Assembly (NCBI GenBank): GCA_018816605.1
Contig: JAHIVS010000407.1
Coordinates: 1 to 11,138, forward strand
Reading direction: 5' to 3'
DNA from: Pseudomonadota bacterium
GTDB lineage: Bacteria > Desulfobacterota > Desulfobacteria > Desulfobacterales > Desulfobacteraceae
DNA: 11,138 nt
Part shown: piece by piece, positions 1 to 7,024 of the stretch
How the letters are laid out: every line of letters starts with the position of its first letter
How positions within the stretch are numbered: the stretch's first letter is position 1
The notes under the pieces: model-generated
The model's input: the letters and a program-made list of their open reading frames with translations, nothing else
Told to the model about the DNA's origin: nothing
Databases searched by the model: none
Translations under genes and position numbers: made by a program

Positions 1-254
1 AGATATGACCTTGTCAGTCTGGACTATTTACTTCCCGGAACCATCAGCGGAATGGATATTTACACCCATATCCGAGAAACTGACAAAGAAATGCCCATCC
101 TCTTTATTTCCGGTAATATGAACTTTTTAGAATCCATAAAAGAGTTAAACAAAAAGATGTCCGCATAGATTATTTGTCAAAGCCCTGCCAGAACAAAGAT
201 TATATTGACCATATCAACCGGTTGTTTGAAAGCGCTTTTATGACCAAGGAATAG
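1..254 (+). pseudogene. Response-regulator receiver domain, C-terminal part, frameshifted
   Basis: The 5' end lies outside the window. Frame 1 gives a typical receiver-domain middle: SLDYLLPG, whose Asp is the expected phosphorylation site, then MPILFISGN, which carries the conserved Ser/Thr position. This frame stops at 166-168. The remaining conserved piece, IDYLSKPC with the Lys-Pro typical of receivers, is read in frame 3 and ends at the stop at 252-254. Adding one A to the run at 151-155 joins the two frames into a continuous receiver ending (LNKKDVRIDYLSKPC). The domain is therefore either broken by a one-base deletion or affected by a homopolymer sequencing error. No output domain follows, so it is a stand-alone receiver or the C-terminal receiver of a larger protein such as a hybrid kinase. 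The next gene starts 7 bases after the second stop. Confidence 0.72.
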
Positions 255-261
255 GAAGTGA

Positions 262-723
262 ATGGAAAACCTCATCAAAAAATATGCATTGGCCCCCCAC
301 CCGGAAGGCGGATATTTCAGGGAGATATATCGGTCTGCCCAGACACTGCAATCCGGACCGGCCGGGAAAAAAAGAAATGCCCTTACCCATATTTATTTTT
401 TGCTGGTAAAAGGCCAGGTCAGTCGGTTCCACCGGGTAATCCACGATGAAATCTGGAATTTCTATGAGGGAGATCCCCTTCAATTGATTCAATTTACCAT
501 CACCGGGATAGGGACAAAGACCCTGGGACCGGGCGGCAATGGATATGCGGCCGTCGTGCCCGGCAACACCTGGCAGGCGGCCGCCACCCTTGGCCGTTAC
601 TCGCTTATGGGCTGCACCGTGGCACCGGGGTTTGATTTTGCCGATTTCTCGTTTTTAAGGGATACCCCTGATGAACTTGCGCGGTTCCGGTCCGGGCAAG
701 CCGGGTATGATTCTTTTTTGTAG
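262..723 (+). CDS. Cupin_5 / DUF985 family protein
   Basis: This 153-residue protein has the conserved blocks of the DUF985 (cupin_5) family in order: HPEGGYFRE near residues 13-21, THIYFLLVKGQVSRFHR near 42-58, DEIWNFYEGDPL near 62-73, VPGNTWQAA near 99-107 and GCTVAPGFDF near 117-126. The length is typical for a complete single-domain member. His57, His61 and Glu63 are plausible metal or ligand contacts in the cupin barrel. The biochemical role of the family is poorly defined; some relatives are thought to bind sugar-like or nucleotide ligands. It is cytosolic, with no signal peptide or membrane segment. The ATG at 262 has purine-rich Shine-Dalgarno-like sequence just upstream (AAGGAA at 246-251) and starts 7 bases after the receiver stop, so the two may share a transcript. 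It converges on the Lon-like gene. Confidence 0.9.
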   Translation: MENLIKKYALAPHPEGGYFREIYRSAQTLQSGPAGKKRNALTHIYFLLVKGQVSRFHRVIHDEIWNFYEGDPLQLIQFTITGIGTKTLGPGGNGYAAVVPGNTWQAAATLGRYSLMGCTVAPGFDFADFSFLRDTPDELARFRSGQAGYDSFL

Positions 724-741
724 ACACCCCCCCCACCGTTC

Positions 742-3114
742 CTATTCAAATGCCCGGGACCGTTCGTGGTATTTTTCCAGTTTCTTCTGAACAAGGCCGA
801 ACACGGTCTTGTCCGGGTAATGGAACTGGGCATCGGCTTTTCCGGCACGCATACCCGTGAGCACCGCTATGCCCTGCTCAATGGAAGCCACTGCATAGAT
901 ATGAAACTTTCCTTCCCCAACGGCCTTAACCACATCTGTCCTGAGCATGAGATTTTTTACATTGGCAGCCGGTATCATCACCCCCTGGTCGCCGGTCAGA
1001 CCCTTTTTGACACAGATATCATAAAACCCTTCTATCTTCTCGTTAACCCCCCCGATGGCCTGGATTTCCCCTTTTTGATTCACCGATCCTGTAACGGCAA
1101 TCCCCTGGCGGATTGGCACATTTGACAGGCTTGAGAGAACGGCATAGAGCTCGGTTGAAGAGGCACTGTCCCCGTCAATGCCGTCATAGCTCTGCTCAAA
1201 GGTGATGCTGATGCTGACGCTTAAAGGATAATTCTGGGCAAACATCCGTCCGATATACCCGGAAACAATCATCACGCCCTTGTCGTGGGTCTGACCCGAC
1301 ATATCCGCCTCGTGCTCCACATTAATAATTCCGGGGGTTCCCATATAGGATTCGGCCGTAATCCGTGTGGGTCTCCCGAAAGCGATGTCCCCCATGCTGT
1401 AAACCGCCAGGGCATTGACCTGCCCTGTGATGCTTCCTGAGACATCCAGAAGAATAGAGTGGTCGTCAAACCCCTGCTGGACCTTTTCCTCGTAAAGATT
1501 GTGGCGAAACCTGTGGGCACTGATCGCCTTTAAAACAAATTCACCGGAGATTTCATTCGCCCTGCCTTTTTTCGCCCAGTAATCGGCCTCCTTCAGCAAC
1601 CCTGTTACCTGCCCAAACCTCAGGGAAAGTTTTTTCTTATCCTCCACCAGGCGGCTGCCGTATTCCAGTATGGCCGATACCCCGCAGGGGGTAAAGGGCA
1701 GCAGATTTTCATCCCTGCAGGCCCTTGCGATAAATCTTGCATACTTGAGTTCATTCTCTTGTGTCAGATCCGCCTCGTAATCAAAATCCGCCCTGACCTT
1801 GAATATCTTATTAAACTTGCCATCTTCCTGCTGCAGTATCATGAACGGTTCATAACTGCCCAAAAGGATGACCTTGACATCCACGGGGATGGGAAGGGGT
1901 TTTAAAAGGCTTGCGCCCATTGCCGATTGATCCGGCAACTCCTCTATGTTCAGGGCCCGGTTCTGGAGAGTGTTTTTTAATGTCTCCCATACATAAGAAT
2001 TCATCAGCAAAGGCTCGATCTCAAGGACCAGGTACCCCTTATGGGCCTTTAAAACAGATCCGGCCCTGATCTTGGAAAAATCACCCGATTCTCCCACCGG
2101 ATTTCTCTCTATCTTTCCGAAAAGATTCTGAAACCCGGGGCTGGTTTCAAAGATGACCGGCGCCCCTTTTTCGTTTTTCCGGTCGCACAAAACATTCACC
2201 CGGTAGCGGGCCATCAGGGAGTCGGCCATCATCAAAAGCCCCTGCTCGGCCTGGGAATTGCCGGCTTCCAGAAACAATGCCACATTTTCAACAATATCCC
2301 TTTGGACATTTTTCAAATAAATCTCAATCCCGGGGCTGTTGGCAAAGGTGTCTTCCATGGTTTCGATCTGCCGGGATACGATGGAGAAGGCCTGTTCTTC
2401 CACCTGCCTTTTGAATTCTTTTTTCATTTCCCGGGCAAGCTTTCCCATCTCCCTGAGTGCCAGGTTCAGTTTGTCCTGAACCTTTGCCAGATTTGCCTGG
2501 ATACCCGCCTTTGTCCGTTCATCAAAGGCCTGATACGCTTCGGCCGCAATGGGCTGCCCCTCCCTGAGGGGGACGGCCTGATATTCTTTTTCCGTCTGCA
2601 GGAGCCCCACATCAAGGGTGGCCCCAAAGGTCTCGACTTCCGCAAGAATCAAGTTCTGCTGATCGGTATATTTTTCCTGGGTCTCTTTTCTTATCCTTTG
2701 GAATCTGTCGGCCTCAAAGGACCTGGGAATTTTGATTTTCAGGGTTTCCACGAACCTTGCCATTCTCCGGGCAAAGCCAGCGGCTGTGCCGGATTTCATT
2801 TCCAGGGCGACCGGACAGTATTCATCATCAAAATTATACACCAGACACAGGTCCGGCGGGGTTTCCAGCTGCCTGGCATGCCGGGTGAGGATATCCTTCA
2901 CAATACTGGATTTTCCCGTTCCTTCATATCCTGTGACAAATATATGGTATCCCGGGCCTTTCATATTCAGACCAAAATCAATGGCCTCCACTGCCCGTTT
3001 TTGTCCGATGACCGTATCAAGGGGTTCCAGCTCTTGGGTGGTTTTAAATACAAAAACAGGCGAATCGCATTTCCTTGTCAGATCTGCTGTCGCCACACTG
3101 AATTTTCCTGCCAT
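742..3114 (-). CDS. Lon-related ATP-dependent protease (AAA_32 type, S16 peptidase)
   Basis: This 790-residue protein has an N-terminal AAA-type ATPase with a P-loop GYEGTGKS at residues 62-69, a long charged helical insert (about 130-260) of the kind seen in AAA_32 Lon-like proteins, and a second ATPase part with AHKGYLVLEIEPLL at 357-370. The C-terminal Lon protease domain spans about 550-760. The catalytic dyad is visible: Ser650 in DGDSAS and Lys693 in GGVNEKI, 43 residues apart as in classical Lon. No Lon N-terminal substrate domain and no transmembrane segment is seen, so it is neither standard LonA nor archaeal membrane LonB. The expected role is ATP-dependent degradation of cytosolic proteins; substrates cannot be told from sequence. 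The start at 3114 is supported by AGGAG (complement of 3121-3125) six bases upstream. Glu365 stands where a Walker B Asp is usual; this may be a family feature. Confidence 0.93.
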   Translation of the reverse strand: MAGKFSVATADLTRKCDSPVFVFKTTQELEPLDTVIGQKRAVEAIDFGLNMKGPGYHIFVTGYEGTGKSSIVKDILTRHARQLETPPDLCLVYNFDDEYCPVALEMKSGTAAGFARRMARFVETLKIKIPRSFEADRFQRIRKETQEKYTDQQNLILAEVETFGATLDVGLLQTEKEYQAVPLREGQPIAAEAYQAFDERTKAGIQANLAKVQDKLNLALREMGKLAREMKKEFKRQVEEQAFSIVSRQIETMEDTFANSPGIEIYLKNVQRDIVENVALFLEAGNSQAEQGLLMMADSLMARYRVNVLCDRKNEKGAPVIFETSPGFQNLFGKIERNPVGESGDFSKIRAGSVLKAHKGYLVLEIEPLLMNSYVWETLKNTLQNRALNIEELPDQSAMGASLLKPLPIPVDVKVILLGSYEPFMILQQEDGKFNKIFKVRADFDYEADLTQENELKYARFIARACRDENLLPFTPCGVSAILEYGSRLVEDKKKLSLRFGQVTGLLKEADYWAKKGRANEISGEFVLKAISAHRFRHNLYEEKVQQGFDDHSILLDVSGSITGQVNALAVYSMGDIAFGRPTRITAESYMGTPGIINVEHEADMSGQTHDKGVMIVSGYIGRMFAQNYPLSVSISITFEQSYDGIDGDSASSTELYAVLSSLSNVPIRQGIAVTGSVNQKGEIQAIGGVNEKIEGFYDICVKKGLTGDQGVMIPAANVKNLMLRTDVVKAVGEGKFHIYAVASIEQGIAVLTGMRAGKADAQFHYPDKTVFGLVQKKLEKYHERSRAFE

Positions 3115-3148
3115 GGTTCTCTCCTGTAAACACTATCAAATAGTTTTA

Positions 3149-3178
3149 TTGACAACGCCCCATTGAATCGCATATTTT
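3149..3178 (+). promoter_or_regulatory. Candidate sigma70-type promoter for the cupin cluster
   Basis: A perfect TTGACA (3149-3154) is followed after 18 bases by TATTTT (3173-3178), a four-of-six match to the -10 consensus. A start point near 3185 would give a leader of about 35 bases ahead of the cupin ATG at 3220. The element lies in the 105-bp gap between the divergent Lon-like gene and the cupin. The -35 hexamer read on the other strand gives TTGTCA, so leftward and rightward transcription may share this spot, but I see no good leftward -10. Confidence 0.5.
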
Positions 3179-3219
3179 TATCTTAAGAAGACAGATAACC
3201 CCCTTGAGGAGATAAATCA

Positions 3220-3570
3220 ATGAAAGTGATTAATTATACCGATATATTACCTGTGACCATGGACAATGATCGGGTGAAAAATGTCGCAGGCCGATTGCTG
3301 ATCGGCCGGAAAGACGGGGCGAATAATTTTTCCATGCGCCTTTTTGAAATGGGACCCGAGGGGCATACTCCCAGACACAGCCACCCCTGGGAACACGAGG
3401 TTTTTGTCCACAAAGGTTTGGGAGAAGTCTTTATGAACGGCCAATGGCACTCCTTATCAGAGGGTTCGGCAATTTTTGTCCCTCCCAATGTGGAACACCA
3501 GTTCCGCAATACCGCAGACAAGGGGTTTGTCTTTGTCTGTCTGGTGCCGCCGACGGCACCGGAACTATAA
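3220..3570 (+). CDS. Small cupin-domain protein (cupin_2 type)
   Basis: This 116-residue single-domain cupin has both signature motifs. Motif 1 runs from Gly48 with the metal-ligand pattern His53-x-His55 and Glu60. Motif 2 runs from Gly82 to Asn97 with Pro88, His93 and Asn97, with Asn90 replacing the usual second Gly. A metal-binding beta-barrel is therefore likely intact. Small cupins of this kind can be isomerases, dioxygenases, or sensors and binding proteins, and the sequence does not tell which. The ATG at 3220 has GAGGAG at 3206-3211 eight bases upstream. The stop codon overlaps the start of the next gene (TAATG at 3568-3572), so the two are probably translationally coupled and may act in the same pathway. 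It is cytosolic by sequence. Confidence 0.9.
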   Translation: MKVINYTDILPVTMDNDRVKNVAGRLLIGRKDGANNFSMRLFEMGPEGHTPRHSHPWEHEVFVHKGLGEVFMNGQWHSLSEGSAIFVPPNVEHQFRNTADKGFVFVCLVPPTAPEL

Positions 3571-5180
3571 TGAAGCCCCGGACCTGTGTGGATCCCTCCG
3601 GTGTTTTCAGGGTGGGTATCCACAATCCCGAATTTGAGGTTAAAAACCTCAGGGAAAATGCCTATCCTGAAATATTGGGACAGCTTGTGGACGAGACCCC
3701 TGTTAAAAACCTGGCAAATTTTCCCAAAGGCGTTGTCCGGGAACCTTGTGCAGACAGGATTTTTGAAATTGCCAACCCCTTTCCCTTCAGGGGCACCACC
3801 TTTATCAATTCCGCCTGGGCAGACAGCCATGCCGGCCGACCCGAAACCATCGGTGTCCCTCTGCCCGCCCCCTGCTCATTGCTCCAAAGCCTTGACCCGT
3901 TGCGTCCGGATTTTGGGTCCGAGGACAAAGAACGGCTGTTGGCGCTCTTGCCCCACCCCCTTCTCCTTGCCCTGGCCCAGGCCTCCACTGATCCCCGGGA
4001 GCTTTCCTTATTGGCCCGAAACGCCTGCAATCTCCTGTTTGAAGAGGGATCTGATATGCCCTGGGGCATTGGATACACGACCCGAAAAGACGGCAGTGTC
4101 GTCCCGGATGTCCATGACCGGGAAGTGTTTGAGGTGCTGGTCAACAACCCATATCTGCCCGATGCCTATAAAAAGGCCCTGGTTCTCAGGCCCGGGGTCC
4201 AGGGAAAAAGTGAAATCGTAGGAGAGCATGGATCCAAAGGCAGTCCTGCCCATGTGTTTGAATACCTGAGGCGCAATTCCTATATCCCCTGGGGTCATTT
4301 TGCATCCAACATGGCAGATGATGCCATCCGTTACAGGGCGAAGGATCTGACATCCCAAGACATGACGGGCCTGCGCCATCTTTATTACCAGCGGGTCTAT
4401 GTCCGGGTGGCGGACCAGCTGGGCATTGCCCTGCCCCCTGCCGGCAAATGCCTTTGCCCGGACGAGCTGGAAGCGCTTCGCAAATCAATTGTCCGGACCC
4501 TTGGGTCAGATACGAAAAAACCGCTCTTTTTTAACAGCGCTTTGTGGGGATGGAATTTCGGATTCGGAATGGCCCAGTCCGGCCACAGGCTCCACGCCTC
4601 CCACCAGATGATTCACCAGCAGAATGGCCTGGTGCCCCAAAAAATAACAGACACCCGGGGACAGGACTATGCCTGTTTTTCCTGCGGTGATCTGGTAACG
4701 GATTTTATCAATGACTTCAAAGCGTCCACGGGCACCCATTTTTTTGACGCCTATCTTGGGGCCATCCAGAACAATGAACGCACAGACGGGAAAAAAATCG
4801 GCCAATCTTCCCTCGTTGTCCATGAAGATGACCGGGTGATCTTGTTTGCCCCCAAAGCCCAGGTCAGTGAATGGGAGCTTCAGCTTGTGACCAAAACCCC
4901 CTGCAGCCATATTCTGGAGGCAGACACCCTGCTGAGGAAAGCCCTGGACCATGCCATGCGAATAGCCATCCAGGTGCTTGAACGTCTGGGGGCCCAGATG
5001 GTCACGGCCATTGAACTGGCCGGCCGGTTTGACCGGCCGGGCACAAGACAGCATCTGATGTATGCATTTATCCCGAAGCTTCCCTATGCCCCGGGCACCT
5101 TTTCCGAAGCACAGCTTCGATGGATCAGCGGATGCTATCCCGAAGATTTCGCCCATGCCTGCCGACGGGCAATGGTTTAA
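3570..5180 (+). CDS. Conserved protein resembling GalT/HIT-superfamily nucleotidyltransferases (tentative)
   Basis: This is a 536-residue cytosolic protein without signal peptide or membrane segment. I do not recognise a named family, but the order of elements resembles two-domain GalT-like proteins. A segment NPYLPDAY...GKSEIVGEH (about 193-220) matches the usual N-terminal GalT strand pattern. FFNSALWGWNFGFGM followed by SGHRLHASHQMIH (about 320-349) sits where GalT relatives have N-x-G...GASL-HPH-x-Q-I. After EDDRVILFAPKA and WELQLVTK (about 419-442), QHLMYAFIPKLPYAPGTF...PEDFAHACR (about 494-531) looks like the C-terminal H-x-H, PRL and PEE/LR block. The histidine triad is altered, with H-A-S-H-Q for H-P-H-x-Q and only one His in the second motif. 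Cys369 and Cys372 form a CxxC. The ATG at 3570 overlaps the cupin stop; an in-frame start at 3444 would run far into the cupin gene and is unlikely. Confidence 0.82.
   Translation: MKPRTCVDPSGVFRVGIHNPEFEVKNLRENAYPEILGQLVDETPVKNLANFPKGVVREPCADRIFEIANPFPFRGTTFINSAWADSHAGRPETIGVPLPAPCSLLQSLDPLRPDFGSEDKERLLALLPHPLLLALAQASTDPRELSLLARNACNLLFEEGSDMPWGIGYTTRKDGSVVPDVHDREVFEVLVNNPYLPDAYKKALVLRPGVQGKSEIVGEHGSKGSPAHVFEYLRRNSYIPWGHFASNMADDAIRYRAKDLTSQDMTGLRHLYYQRVYVRVADQLGIALPPAGKCLCPDELEALRKSIVRTLGSDTKKPLFFNSALWGWNFGFGMAQSGHRLHASHQMIHQQNGLVPQKITDTRGQDYACFSCGDLVTDFINDFKASTGTHFFDAYLGAIQNNERTDGKKIGQSSLVVHEDDRVILFAPKAQVSEWELQLVTKTPCSHILEADTLLRKALDHAMRIAIQVLERLGAQMVTAIELAGRFDRPGTRQHLMYAFIPKLPYAPGTFSEAQLRWISGCYPEDFAHACRRAMV
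5020..5040. repeat. GC-rich inverted repeat inside the GalT-like gene
   Basis: Nine-base arms CCGGCCGGT and ACCGGCCGG are separated by TTG, giving a perfect, very stable hairpin. It lies in the coding sequence for the stretch AGRFDRPG near residues 484-491. No T-run follows on either strand, so it is not a Rho-independent terminator. It may simply reflect codon choice, or act as an mRNA pause or stability element. Confidence 0.6.
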
Positions 5181-5196
5181 TCCAAAACAAAAAGCC

Positions 5197-5206
5197 AAAG
5201 GAGGAG
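5197..5206 (+). promoter_or_regulatory. Strong ribosome binding site deciding the start at 5209
   Basis: AAAGGAGGAG is close to a full Shine-Dalgarno match and ends just upstream of the ATG at 5209. It fixes the start of the following small gene; the longer open frame from 5062 would overlap the preceding gene by about 120 bases and has no comparable site. Confidence 0.85.
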
Positions 5207-5208
5207 CG

Positions 5209-5616
5209 ATGATTCTTCATGATATCTCCTATGAATGGGATGGAAAGAGCAAAGCCGGAGAAAAACCCATATCCTGGTGGCCGGGTTCCTACCGGGTCAG
5301 GATTGTCAAGCTTGGGGACAACACCAAAGCCATCTCCTATCTTTTCCCCATTGCCGTGCTGTTCAAATCCCAGAAGACCACGGAACCCATGAACACTTCA
5401 TTGAAAAATTATATTGATAATTTTGCCACAAAAATATCAGCGGCCTATGGCCTTGATATTGAAAAAACCCTGTGGATAGAACTGGGCGACCAGATTCAGG
5501 TGGCCCAGCTTCATCCGGACAGAAAGCTTTCCGATAAAACCCTGTATACCATTTCCTGGCGGCAGGCCCGGCCCAATGAGCTGTCCATGATCGGTCCCTA
5601 TATAAAAGATTTATAG
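5209..5616 (+). CDS. Hypothetical protein, 135 residues
   Basis: I do not recognise this protein. The start at 5209 is set by a near-perfect Shine-Dalgarno sequence. The N-terminus (MILHDISYEWDGKSKAG) is followed by a tryptophan- and aromatic-rich stretch (ISWWPGSYRVRIVKLG, about 21-36), a hydrophobic strand-like stretch ISYLFPIAVLF (about 42-52), a mixed helical part and a C-terminal block with TLYTISWRQARP. The stretch at 42-52 is too short and isolated to call a membrane segment, and no signal peptide is seen, so a small cytosolic alpha/beta protein is likely. It follows the GalT-like gene after 28 bases and is probably the last gene of that transcript. Its stop lies one base from the stop of the convergent gdhA. 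A clean reading frame, strong ribosome site and operon position support it as a real gene. Confidence 0.82.
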   Translation: MILHDISYEWDGKSKAGEKPISWWPGSYRVRIVKLGDNTKAISYLFPIAVLFKSQKTTEPMNTSLKNYIDNFATKISAAYGLDIEKTLWIELGDQIQVAQLHPDRKLSDKTLYTISWRQARPNELSMIGPYIKDL

Positions 5617-5617
5617 G

Positions 5618-6967
5618 TTAGACAATCCCCTGGTCCATCATGGCATCGGCCACCTTGACAAATCCGGCGATATTGGCGCCGTTGACGTAGTTGCCCGGAG
5701 TGCCGTACTCTTCTGCGGCCCCCATACAGGCCTTGTGAATACTGTGCATTATCCCCTTGAGTTTTGCTTCCACTTCCTGTCTGGACCACTTGAGCCGCAT
5801 GGAATTCTGGGACATTTCAAGGCCGGACACGGCCACACCGCCTGCATTGGCAGCCTTTCCCGGGGCATAGAGAACCCTGTTGCCAAGAAAAACCTCAATG
5901 CCTTCCGGGGTGGTGGGCATGTTGGCCCCCTCGCAAACCGTGGTAATTCCGTTGTTGACCAGATTCTGGGCGTCTTTCCCGTTGATTTCATTCTGGGTGG
6001 CCGAGGGGAATGCGCAGTCGGCCTTATGGGCCCAGAGGGGGTTGTGATCGGCTAGCGGGTCAACGGCTGTGTAAACGGCTTTTGGATATTTTTCAACATA
6101 GGCCTTGATCCGATCCCGTTTAACATTTTTAAGGTACATGACATGGGCAAGTTTGGCCTCATTAATCCCTTCTTCATCGTAAAGATACCCGGAGGAATCC
6201 GACAGGGTTACCACCTTGCCCCCCAGCTGATTGATCTTCTGGGTGGTATACTGGGCCACATTGCCGGAACCCGATACCAGGCAAACCTTGTCCTTCAGGC
6301 TCTCCTTATGGGTGGCCAGCATTTCATCGGCAAAATAGACCGATCCATACCCCGTGGCCTCGGGCCGGATGAGGCTGCCGCCCCAATTGAGGCTTTTCCC
6401 GGTAAGGGTCCCTGAAAACTCGTTCTTCAATTTTTTATACATGCCGAACAAATAGCCGATTTCCCTCCCGCCCACCCCGATATCACCGGCCGGAACGTCG
6501 GTATTGGGCCCCAGGTGGCGAAAGAGTTCTGACATGAAACTCTGGCAGAACCGCATCACCTCAAAATCAGATTTTCCCTTGGGATCAAAATCAGAACCGC
6601 CCTTGCCTCCGCCAATGGGAAGGGTGGTAAGGGCATTTTTAAACACCTGTTCAAAGGCCAGAAACTTTAAAATGGAGAGATTAACGGACGGGTGGAACCG
6701 CAACCCCCCTTTATAAGGCCCTATGGCCGAACTCATCTGTATCCTGAACCCCCGGCTGACCTGGACCTTGCCCTGGTCATCCACCCAGGGGACCCGGAAT
6801 ACAATCACCCGTTCGGGTTCAACCAGTCGTTCCATGATCCCTGCATACCGGTATTCGGGATTTCTGTCCAGAACAGGTTTCACGGATTCCACAACCTCGG
6901 TGACAGCCTGATGAAATTCCTTTTCATAGGGGTCTCTTGCCGTGACAATGTCCATTATTGTACCCAT
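5618..6967 (-). CDS. gdhA: NADP-specific glutamate dehydrogenase, hexameric class I
   Basis: The product catalyses the reversible reductive amination of 2-oxoglutarate with ammonium to glutamate, usually in the assimilatory direction in this family. The length of 449 residues is normal for the 50-kDa hexameric class. Substrate and catalytic motifs are intact: YKGGLRFHP with Lys86, LPIGGGKGG with Lys122, and PAGDIGVGGREIG with Asp162. The coenzyme domain has GSGNVAQ at 233-239 and ends its second strand with LSDSSG (255-260), an arrangement seen in NADP-preferring enzymes rather than one with an acidic NAD-binding residue. The C-terminal SGLEMSQNSMRLKWSRQEV block is typical of bacterial GdhA. 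AGGAG (complement of 6974-6978) lies six bases before the ATG at 6967; an internal ATG at residue 5 is possible but less well spaced. It lies 57 bases downstream of the large NAD-type enzyme on the same strand, so co-transcription is likely. Confidence 0.97.
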   Translation of the reverse strand: MGTIMDIVTARDPYEKEFHQAVTEVVESVKPVLDRNPEYRYAGIMERLVEPERVIVFRVPWVDDQGKVQVSRGFRIQMSSAIGPYKGGLRFHPSVNLSILKFLAFEQVFKNALTTLPIGGGKGGSDFDPKGKSDFEVMRFCQSFMSELFRHLGPNTDVPAGDIGVGGREIGYLFGMYKKLKNEFSGTLTGKSLNWGGSLIRPEATGYGSVYFADEMLATHKESLKDKVCLVSGSGNVAQYTTQKINQLGGKVVTLSDSSGYLYDEEGINEAKLAHVMYLKNVKRDRIKAYVEKYPKAVYTAVDPLADHNPLWAHKADCAFPSATQNEINGKDAQNLVNNGITTVCEGANMPTTPEGIEVFLGNRVLYAPGKAANAGGVAVSGLEMSQNSMRLKWSRQEVEAKLKGIMHSIHKACMGAAEEYGTPGNYVNGANIAGFVKVADAMMDQGIV

Positions 6968-7007
6968 TCTTGACTCCTGTTCTCGGTTAGCGGTTATAAT
7001 TGTGCTC

Positions 7008-7024
7008 TTCCCATGGGCTGGGAA
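7008..7024 (-). other. Small hairpin between the two glutamate dehydrogenase genes
   Basis: Read on the minus strand, TTCCCA-GCCCA-TGGGAA forms a perfect six-base-pair stem with a five-base loop, starting right after the upstream gene's stop codon. It is not followed by a run of T, so it is unlikely to be a strong intrinsic terminator. It could be a processing, stability or partial-attenuation element tuning gdhA against the upstream gene. Confidence 0.4.

Noticed and set aside
727..734. C8 run at the DUF985/Lon junction as a terminator or repeat element
   Set aside because: It has no paired stem and no T-run; it is a simple homopolymer of unknown meaning.
2302..3129. Long rightward open frame (275 codons) antisense to the Lon-like gene
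   Set aside because: It is fully opposite a strongly supported family gene, its product shows no recognisable domain, and it looks like a codon-bias shadow.
3115..3155. Leftward promoter for the Lon-like gene using TTGTCA (complement of 3150-3155)
   Set aside because: No -10 hexamer better than chance lies at a proper distance, so I did not list it.
3444..3569. Upstream in-frame extension of the GalT-like gene
   Set aside because: It would overlap the cupin by about 126 bases in another frame and adds no conserved sequence; the ATG at 3570 overlapping the cupin stop is the natural coupled start.
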